Below, one piece after another: positions 57,871-64,000 of a stretch of 64,000 nucleotides of DNA. Position numbers and translations under genes: made by a program. The DNA comes from DASYKT01 sp963718105 (GTDB lineage: Bacteria; Acidobacteriota; Blastocatellia; Pyrinomonadales; Pyrinomonadaceae). Position 1 is the stretch's first letter, and each line of letters starts with the position of its first letter. Location of the stretch: NCBI GenBank assembly GCA_963718105.1, contig OY970352.1, positions 4,154,001-4,218,000 of the forward strand, read 5' to 3'. The notes under the pieces were generated by a model. That model saw only the letters and a program-made list of their open reading frames with translations. It searched no databases and had not been told where the DNA came from.

Positions 57871-58983
57871 ATGACCAATTCCTTTGCCACCAGCCCGCTT
57901 TTTGAACGCGTCGAACGCGCGCGGCGTCGTAAGCATAAGATCCGCGAGACTAATATCACGCTGGCGCACGGCAGCGGCGGCCGCGCCATGCACGATCTGG
58001 TGGAAGGCCTGTTCCTGGAATATTTTTCCAACCCGCTGCTCGACAAACTCGAAGACCAGGCTGTTTTCGAAGTCCCCTACATCAACAACGCGCCCGCAAA
58101 GCTTGCGTTTACAACAGATTCCTACGTCGTCGATCCGATCTTTTTTCCCGGCGGCGATATCGGCAGCCTCGCCATTCACGGAACGGTCAACGACCTGGCG
58201 ATGAGCGGAGCGCGGCCGCTCTACCTTTCCTCGGCGTTTATTCTCGAAGAAGGTTTTCCCATGGAAGACCTAAAACGCATTCTGGCCTCAATGAAGCAGG
58301 CCGCCGACGAAGCCGGTGTGCAGATCGTGACCGGCGATACCAAGGTCGTGCAGAAAGGCAGCGCCGATAAAATTTTTATCAACACCGCGGGCATCGGCGT
58401 GATCGAACACGCGGGAAATATTTCCTCTGCAAACGCGCAAGCCGGCGATAAAGTTATCCTGAGCGGCACGATCGGCGATCACGGCACTACGATCATGATC
58501 GCCCGCGGCGAGCTCGATCTTGAAACGGAGATTGAAAGCGATTCTGCCGCGCTGAATTTGCTGGTCGCTGAAATGCTCGATGAAGCCGTAAAGCTAAATG
58601 CGGTCGACAGTATTCACTCACTGCGCGACCCAACGCGCGGCGGTGTCGCCACCACGCTCAACGAGATCGCGATGGATTCCAACGTCTATATCGAGCTCCG
58701 CGAAGAGCTGATCCCCGTTCGCGAAAATGTAAAAGGCGCGTGCGAGATCTTAGGGCTTGACCCGCTCTACGTAGCCAACGAAGGAAAATTGATCGCCATC
58801 GTTTCCGCCGAAATTGCCGGCGCGGTCATCGCGCGGATGAGAGAGAACGAGCACGGCCGCGGCGCGTGCATCATCGGCGAAGTAAAAGCCGAACCGCAGG
58901 GAATAGTTTCGCTGACGACCGGTTTTGGCGGCACGCGCATCGTCGATATGCTGGCCGGTGAACAGCTCCCCCGTATCTGCTAA
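57871..58983 (+). CDS. hypE: Hydrogenase maturation protein HypE (carbamoyl dehydratase)
   Basis: A 370-residue member of the PurM/SelD fold. It dehydrates the carbamoyl group from HypF to a thiocyanate on its C-terminal cysteine. LAHGSGGRAMHDLV (about 30-43), TTDSYVVDP (about 87-95), GTVNDLAMSGARPLYL (about 107-122) and TGDTKVV bind ATP; the essential ending is PRIC, Cys370. Its stop lies ten bases before the nickel transporter start. Confidence 0.97.
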   Translation: MTNSFATSPLFERVERARRRKHKIRETNITLAHGSGGRAMHDLVEGLFLEYFSNPLLDKLEDQAVFEVPYINNAPAKLAFTTDSYVVDPIFFPGGDIGSLAIHGTVNDLAMSGARPLYLSSAFILEEGFPMEDLKRILASMKQAADEAGVQIVTGDTKVVQKGSADKIFINTAGIGVIEHAGNISSANAQAGDKVILSGTIGDHGTTIMIARGELDLETEIESDSAALNLLVAEMLDEAVKLNAVDSIHSLRDPTRGGVATTLNEIAMDSNVYIELREELIPVRENVKGACEILGLDPLYVANEGKLIAIVSAEIAGAVIARMRENEHGRGACIIGEVKAEPQGIVSLTTGFGGTRIVDMLAGEQLPRIC

Positions 58984-58993
58984 AAAGGAAATT

Positions 58994-59734
58994 ATGACCA
59001 CACTGTCGATCCTTTCATTGCTGCTGGTCGGTTTCGGATTAGGCTTAAAACACGCCACCGAACCCGATCACCTAGCGGCAGTTTCGACCATCGTCAGCGA
59101 GCGCAAAAGTATCTGGAGCGCTTCGCTGGTCGGCGGCCTGTGGGGCATCGGCCATACGATCTCGCTTTTTATCGCGGGCATTTTGGTCATCCTTTTGCAT
59201 TTTCAGATTAGCGAGGGGCTGGCGCGAATTCTGGAATTCGGCGTGGCGCTGATGCTCATGGCCTTAGGCATCGACGCGCTTAGAAAACTGGCGCGCGGCG
59301 GCCAGCTTCACTGGCACATTCACCGGCACGGCCACGTAACTCACGCCCATCCTCACATTCATGACGAAACCACCGCGCACCCGCACGAGAAAACCGCCGA
59401 GGGCAAAACACACCACGGATTAAAACTTAGCCCGCGCCCACTGATCGTCGGGATGATCCACGGCCTGGCCGGAAGCGGCGCCTTGATGCTGCTGATACTT
59501 TCTACTATTTCTTCACCCGCCATCGGCATCGCCTACATACTGATCTTTGGCGCGGGTTCGATCGGCGGAATGATGCTGATGAGTATGCTGGTCGGTTTGC
59601 CGTTTCATTTAACGGCCAACCGGTTTGCCCGCGCCGATCTTTTTTTACGCGGCGCCGCCGGTTTGTTCAGCCTCGGCTTCGGGCTTTTTATGGTCTATCA
59701 AATAGGTTTTGTAGAAGGCTTGTTCTATCTCTAA
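58994..59734 (+). CDS. Nickel/cobalt transporter-like membrane protein (NicO/UreH type)
   Basis: Start set at ATG 58994 (AAAAAGGAAATT upstream). About 246 residues with six or so membrane helices. The first contains LGLKHATEPDHLAAVSTI with the HxxxxDH nickel-selectivity motif. A His-rich cytosolic or periplasmic loop (about residues 105-145, WHIHRHGHVTHAHPHIHDET) should bind metal. Position after hypE makes nickel supply for HhyL its likely job. It ends the hydrogenase block. Confidence 0.9.
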   Translation: MTTLSILSLLLVGFGLGLKHATEPDHLAAVSTIVSERKSIWSASLVGGLWGIGHTISLFIAGILVILLHFQISEGLARILEFGVALMLMALGIDALRKLARGGQLHWHIHRHGHVTHAHPHIHDETTAHPHEKTAEGKTHHGLKLSPRPLIVGMIHGLAGSGALMLLILSTISSPAIGIAYILIFGAGSIGGMMLMSMLVGLPFHLTANRFARADLFLRGAAGLFSLGFGLFMVYQIGFVEGLFYL

Positions 59735-59746
59735 AAATTTAAATAA

Positions 59747-60082
59747 CTACTTACGAAATATCAAAATTAAAAAAGGGATTAGCTGCGAAAGTACAGCAAT
59801 TCTATAAATTCGGAAAAGCCAAACATTTTTCTTTTTTAAAACAGCCCATTTGGGTGTCAGAAATATCCATTTTATAGATAAACGCAGTAAGGCCACGGTG
59901 CTCATCGGATGAACAAAGGGCCCTAAATTTACTTCCTTAGGGTAAAAGAAGATTCCGTGTGGTTTAAGATCTTTTTCCCAGCTATCACGATGGCTGTTAA
60001 ACTCAATGTATAACAACACATCAATTAAGATAAAGCTGGCCATAACAAAGATGACCCACAATAAAAGGACGAGCAGGTACAT
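59747..60082 (-). CDS. Small hypothetical membrane protein, 111 residues
   Basis: Not recognised. Two to three hydrophobic segments (about 1-25, 65-78 and 92-110). It is more AT-rich than the hydrogenase genes and is convergent with the nickel transporter, 12 bases from its stop. Start ATG at 60082 without a strong Shine-Dalgarno. It lies at the junction between the hydrogenase block and mnmE. Confidence 0.5.
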   Translation of the reverse strand: MYLLVLLLWVIFVMASFILIDVLLYIEFNSHRDSWEKDLKPHGIFFYPKEVNLGPFVHPMSTVALLRLSIKWIFLTPKWAVLKKKNVWLFRIYRIAVLSQLIPFLILIFRK

Positions 60083-60195
60083 AAATCAACGTTGACAAGC
60101 ACATGCAGTAAAGATACACAAAAAAACAAACTATCGCGAAGCAATGATTGGAGACTGGTAAAGATAAGTGACTGGTAATGGATGATTATCGCTTC

Positions 60196-61575
60196 TTATT
60201 TTCCGATACAAAATGTCGAAAAGATCCTGGTCAGCATATCTTCGGTCGTCGTCTCGCCGGTGATCTCGCCCAGGTAGCGCAGCGCGTTATGCAATCCGAC
60301 CAAGGTGATCTCTTCGCTTACTTTTTGCTCCATCAGGCCAATCGAATTTTCTATTTCCGTTTTCGCGCGCAGCAGCAGATCGTGGTGACGAGCATCGGAA
60401 ATCAGAAAACCACTTTCGCCAGTGCTGCCCAGCGAAAACGGTTCGATCATCGCCCGCTCCAATGCATCGAGGCCCGCGCCGGTTTTGGCGGAAACTTCAA
60501 CGATCGTTAAATATGACTTGTCGATCGTCGATCGAATTTTTTCCGCCGCCCGTTTTGTATCTTCCGCCGGCATCAGATCGATCTTGTTGATCAAAACGAT
60601 CTTATTTTGCTCTGCCTCGCTTTTGATGATGTCGATATCTTCCGGGGTTAGCTCCTGCGAGCCGTCCAGCACCACGATCACCAGGTCCGCATCGGCGATA
60701 ATGCGCTTTGAGCGTTCTACCCCGATACTTTCCACCGTGTCAGAAGTCTCCCGCAATCCGGCCGTATCGATCAGCGAGATCGGAATATTTTCGATCGTGA
60801 ACTTTTCGTGAAGCTGGTCACGCGTGGTACCCGCGATCTCCGTCACGATGGCGCGGTCGTGCCCTAGCAAAGCATTGAATAAGCTGGATTTACCCACATT
60901 AGGCCGGCCCACTAGCGCGATCTTTAACCCTTCGCGCAAAAGCCTACCGGCGCGAAAAGTGTCCGCCATCGCGCTTATGCCGTCTGCCACCGCAAAAAGC
61001 CTCTGCTTAACATTTTCCGCCTGTACTTCGGGCAGGTCGTCCTCGACAAATTCCAGCGCCGATTCCAGCACCACGATCGATTCCAGCAGAGCGTCCTTTA
61101 GCGGCTGCAGCTCGTTTGAAAGCTCCCCGCGAAGCTGCCGCATTGCCTGCCGCGCCGAGCCTGTTGTTTGCGCATCGATCAGATCCCGCACGGCTTCGGC
61201 CTGGCTCAGATTCATCCGCCCATTAGCCAGCGCGCGAAGTGTAAATTCTCCGGGCTCTGCCATCCGCGCATCCAGTTTTAAACAAATGTCGATGATCTGC
61301 CGCAGCAGCACCGGCGAACCGTGGCAGCTTATTTCAATAACGTCTTCGCCGGTAAAAGTATGCGGCGTTTTAAAGTATGTGATCAGCGCCTGATCTATCA
61401 CGTCGCCGCTTTCGATATCGTGAATTTTTTTGAGAATTGTTTGCCTGGGTTCGGGAGAGTATCTATCGTCGCGCACCAGCCGCCGCGTTATCTCGAGCGC
61501 GCGGTCACCGCTCAAGCGGATAACGCCGACCCCGCTTCGTCCGATGGGAGTTGAGAGTGCAACGATTGTATCCAT
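60196..61575 (-). CDS. mnmE: tRNA modification GTPase MnmE (TrmE)
   Basis: A 459-residue GTPase that with MnmG modifies U34. The N-terminal folate-binding domain starts DTIVALSTPIGRSGVGVIRL and contains SCHGSPVLL; the G domain has GRPNVGKSSLFNALLG (about 222-237), GTTRD, DTAGLRE and NKID; the C-terminus ends CIGK with the catalytic Cys456. Its downstream side faces the hydrogenase block instead of mnmG. Confidence 0.97.
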   Translation of the reverse strand: MDTIVALSTPIGRSGVGVIRLSGDRALEITRRLVRDDRYSPEPRQTILKKIHDIESGDVIDQALITYFKTPHTFTGEDVIEISCHGSPVLLRQIIDICLKLDARMAEPGEFTLRALANGRMNLSQAEAVRDLIDAQTTGSARQAMRQLRGELSNELQPLKDALLESIVVLESALEFVEDDLPEVQAENVKQRLFAVADGISAMADTFRAGRLLREGLKIALVGRPNVGKSSLFNALLGHDRAIVTEIAGTTRDQLHEKFTIENIPISLIDTAGLRETSDTVESIGVERSKRIIADADLVIVVLDGSQELTPEDIDIIKSEAEQNKIVLINKIDLMPAEDTKRAAEKIRSTIDKSYLTIVEVSAKTGAGLDALERAMIEPFSLGSTGESGFLISDARHHDLLLRAKTEIENSIGLMEQKVSEEITLVGLHNALRYLGEITGETTTEDMLTRIFSTFCIGK

Positions 61576-61587
61576 GACTTTTAAATA

Positions 61588-61656
61588 TTAACAGGGATAA
61601 AGGGGATAGACAGGATATTTCTTTATCCCATTTATCCCCTCCATCCCTGTAAAATT
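61588..61656. repeat. Inverted repeat, ACAGGGATAAAGGGGAT family, copy 2
   Basis: TTAACAGGGATAAAGGGGAT pairs with ATCCCCTCCATCCCTGT in the 85-base gap between jag and mnmE. A single copy of the same family is at 8501-8574. Confidence 0.75.
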
Positions 61657-61660
61657 TTAT

Positions 61661-62110
61661 TTACTTTAAGCTAACCTGCAGCCGGCGGTTTCTGCCTTCG
61701 CCGACCGATTCGCTGTGCAGATCTTCATCTTCGGCCAGCACCATATGAATGATGCGGCGCTCGGTAGAATTGAGCGCGCCAAAGGTAAAAGCGGCGCCGG
61801 TCTTGCGGACCTTTTCGGCGGCAAAACGCGCCATCGCCAAAAGTTCGGTCCGCCGCGTCTGGCGAAAACCGTCCGCGTCGCAGATAAAGCGCTGGTCTTT
61901 TTCCAGTTCCCGTCCGAAGACCTGAAAAGCAAGGTACTCTAAGGCATCAAGCAGCTCGCCGCTTTCATTTAACAGCAGCGGCACATCTTTCCCTTTGAAA
62001 TCGAAAAGATAACCTTCCGCGATCTTTTCCGAGGAAATTTCAAGGCCGAAGCCAAAGTCCGCCACCAGGCCGGATAAAAATTCATTAACTTTTGTGCCGA
62101 GTTCGTCCAT
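61661..62110 (-). CDS. jag: KH/R3H RNA-binding protein Jag (KhpB)
   Basis: A 149-residue protein with a KH-like domain (about 10-85, containing LLNESGELLDALEYLAFQVF) and an R3H domain (about 90-145) with the RxxxH core in ERRIIHMVL. The N-terminal Jag_N domain of Gram-positive forms is missing, as in many diderm bacteria. It starts nine bases after the yidC stop and belongs to the classical yidC-jag-mnmE order. Confidence 0.92.
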   Translation of the reverse strand: MDELGTKVNEFLSGLVADFGFGLEISSEKIAEGYLFDFKGKDVPLLLNESGELLDALEYLAFQVFGRELEKDQRFICDADGFRQTRRTELLAMARFAAEKVRKTGAAFTFGALNSTERRIIHMVLAEDEDLHSESVGEGRNRRLQVSLK

Positions 62111-62119
62111 CTTGTTCTC

Positions 62120-64000
62120 TTAGGAAGCAGAAAGCTTTGGCTTCATTTTTTTCGAAGCCGGGGCGTTCTTTTCCTCTCCCTGCGTGTCGGATTTATTCAT
62201 CCTGTTGATTACCATCTGCTGCCCGAAGGTCACCAGGTTGCCGATGAACCAGTAAAGCAGCAAACCCGCCGGAGCGCCCCACAATACCCATAACATCATA
62301 ACAGGCATCATATAGCTCATCATCTTCTGCTGCATTGCCTGCTCAGGCGTCATCGCCGGCGCGGCCGGGGCAAACATCATTGAAAGCACCATCGAGCCCG
62401 CCATGGCAAATTCCAGCAGGTGAAACGGGTCGCTCGCCGAAAGGTCGGGCAGCCACAGGAAAGTAGCCTGCCGGAAATCGAGTGAGATCGTGATCGCCGT
62501 GTACAGCGCGATGAAGAACGGGATCTGCAGCACCATCGGCAGACAGCCGCCGATGAAATTTGATTCCTTCATCAACCGCAACTGCTCCATCTGCAGTTCC
62601 TTCATCTTCGGATCGTCGGCCTTGAGCTTCTTCATCTGGTCCTGGATCTCTTTCATCCGGGGCTGATGTTTCTGCGCTTTTTTCATCGACTTGGCCGAGC
62701 GCATCTTGAGCGGGAAAAACAGGGAATAAAGAACGATCGTAAAAATTATGATCGCGATACCGTAGCTGCCGGTCAGCTCGTTAAGCTTGGCGACGCACCA
62801 CAGGATCGGCACGGCTATCGGCCGCAGGACGGTCCTGACCCACGAATACCAGCCGTAATTGATCGTGTTTTCCAGGTCGACCGATCTGTTCAGCCCTTCG
62901 TTGACCTGGTCATTGACGCCGCCCTTAGGGGCAAAAGCAAAGTGGTCTTTGGCGCCGACAAAAACTTTGTTGACCGAGCCGTCCGCTGTGATCGGGATCC
63001 AGGCAGTGGTCAGGTGGCGGGTTTCCTTAAGGTCGTTCGACCCCATCACCCACTGAAACAGGCTTTGCCCTTCGTGCACGCCTTCGGGAATTTCCTGCTC
63101 ATACTTGGTGCCGGTAAATTCCACCCCGAGGGCAGGCTGCGCGGGCACTACCGCCATCGCAAAATAAGCGTCACCGATACCGGCCCAATCGGCCGTGCCG
63201 GTGACCGGCATTCTGCCCGGCGGGTCTTTATGTTCCGAGATCGCGGCCGGCAGTTGACGATTGACATCGCCGTTAGCAAAAGCCGTGGCTTCCGGTTCGG
63301 AGCGGTAGAAGTAATGCTTTTTGATCCCCTGGTCGCCCACACTCGGCCCGATCCCCAAGCGAGCGCTGGGCACAGGCTGGCCGCCCCTGGTGATCCTGAC
63401 CTGCAGATCGGAAACCGTGCTTTCCGCGCGGAAAGTGAATTTTTTAGAAATTTCCAATCCTGAAGCCGGATCGGTTTGCGTGAACTCGATGGTCTTGCTT
63501 TCCTGCCCGTTCAACTGGACCTCGTCGCCCTCTACGTTGACCGCGTAAGTATTTTCATTCGCCGGTTGGTCGATCGCCGGATCGCCGGTGATAACTCTCA
63601 GCGGAACTTCGCGCGGTGAATTTCCCAATCCCTTTTGCGAGATCAATTCCAGCGGAACCGGATTGCCCTTGGTCGAGGCTATCGAGTAGACCTCTTTTTC
63701 ACCTTCCGAGCTGCGGTGTTTTTTTATCACCCAACTGATCGGCACGGCGCCGCGCGCATCCAGCTTGACGGTGTAAAACGGCGAATCTACGGTAACGACC
63801 CTTTGCGGCGCACCGGCTGATGGCTGAGCGGTTTCCGGGACCTGGTAATTTGCCCCGGGTGCCTGGACCGGCGCCGGGGCCGGGGTCTGGGCCGTATTAG
63901 CCGCTGCTTGTTCTGTGTTGGAATTCGGCGCGGGTTTCGGCGCGGGGAAAAAATACATCCATCCGGCCAAGACAGCCATCGACAATACGATCGCTATCAA
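62120..64000 (-). CDS. yidC: Membrane protein insertase YidC (5' end cut by the window edge)
   Basis: At least 626 residues of YidC; the frame stays open at the right edge and the first residues (before IAIVLSMAVLAGWMYFFPAP) are missing. After the first helix comes a Pro/Ala-rich linker (about 20-60), the large periplasmic P1 domain (about 65-350) and the conserved insertase core of five helices (about 375-600), with MRSAKSMKKAQKHQPRMKEI in the coiled-coil loop and GGCLPMVLQIPFFIALY. The basic C-terminus can contact ribosomes. Confidence 0.95.
   Translation of the reverse strand: MIAIVLSMAVLAGWMYFFPAPKPAPNSNTEQAAANTAQTPAPAPVQAPGANYQVPETAQPSAGAPQRVVTVDSPFYTVKLDARGAVPISWVIKKHRSSEGEKEVYSIASTKGNPVPLELISQKGLGNSPREVPLRVITGDPAIDQPANENTYAVNVEGDEVQLNGQESKTIEFTQTDPASGLEISKKFTFRAESTVSDLQVRITRGGQPVPSARLGIGPSVGDQGIKKHYFYRSEPEATAFANGDVNRQLPAAISEHKDPPGRMPVTGTADWAGIGDAYFAMAVVPAQPALGVEFTGTKYEQEIPEGVHEGQSLFQWVMGSNDLKETRHLTTAWIPITADGSVNKVFVGAKDHFAFAPKGGVNDQVNEGLNRSVDLENTINYGWYSWVRTVLRPIAVPILWCVAKLNELTGSYGIAIIIFTIVLYSLFFPLKMRSAKSMKKAQKHQPRMKEIQDQMKKLKADDPKMKELQMEQLRLMKESNFIGGCLPMVLQIPFFIALYTAITISLDFRQATFLWLPDLSASDPFHLLEFAMAGSMVLSMMFAPAAPAMTPEQAMQQKMMSYMMPVMMLWVLWGAPAGLLLYWFIGNLVTFGQQMVINRMNKSDTQGEEKNAPASKKMKPKLSAS

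Overview
The window looks like chromosomal DNA of an acidobacterium, probably of the Blastocatellia/Pyrinomonadaceae type. This is an inference from gene content: a high-affinity group 1h [NiFe] hydrogenase with full maturation genes, a GWxTD-domain exported protein, a winged-helix/TolB-like/TPR regulator, a very large M16 peptidase, and intergenic spaces full of dispersed hairpin repeats. No rRNA, tRNA, transposase, prophage or CRISPR array was recognised. Most genes are GC-rich; the ATPase fragment at the left edge is visibly more AT-rich.

Layout. 1-629: start of an AAA ATPase running off the left edge. 1.1-7.1 kb: hybrid histidine kinase, then a minus-strand folate/thymidylate group (ExbD-like protein, thyA, DUF2071 protein, folA) and an Mpo1-like protein. 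7.2-27.1 kb: mixed housekeeping and exported proteins (two methyltransferases, two GNATs, GH18 enzyme, TPR regulator, M16 peptidase, GT2, serine hydrolase, asparagine synthase, GWxTD protein). 27.2-33.6 kb, minus strand: mnmG, parA, parB, selD, tatB-like, tatC, with a perfect parS palindrome between mnmG and parA. 33.6-40.4 kb: a long structured non-coding stretch, two small WYL-like paralogues, rarA, and small exported or membrane proteins. 40.5-43.9 kb: an unusual coupled operon of a hydrogenase small-subunit paralogue, a soluble PAS-PAS histidine kinase and a LuxR-type response regulator. 44.1-59.7 kb: hydrogenase structural genes (hhyS, hhyL), accessory genes (NifU-like, small acidic protein, DUF5947- and DUF6084-like proteins, two unknowns, maturation protease, two tiny membrane proteins), then hypA, hypB, hypF, hypC, a GmhA-like SIS gene, hypD, a PsiE-like gene, hypE and a nickel transporter. 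60.2-64.0 kb, minus strand: mnmE, jag and yidC (cut by the right edge).

How it fits together. The 40.5-59.7 kb block should make a cytosol-facing H2-oxidising enzyme from nickel uptake through CN/CO ligand synthesis (HypCDEF), nickel insertion (HypAB), C-terminal processing (protease) and FeS assembly. The block sits between mnmE and mnmG, so it splits the usual origin-proximal order yidC-jag-mnmE-mnmG-(rsmG)-parA-parB; rsmG is absent here. The most novel candidate is the HhyS paralogue/kinase/regulator operon directly upstream of hhySL. It has no large subunit of its own, keeps all the FeS cysteines, and carries Glu where the true HhyS has the Asp proposed to bind the proximal cluster. The kinase has no membrane segment. 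Three TACGTA palindromes, 22 and 10 bp apart, lie between the regulator gene and hhyS. Together this suggests an H2-, redox- or assembly-sensing two-component system built on an actinobacterial-type small subunit, unlike the classical HoxBC-HoxJ-HoxA sensor.
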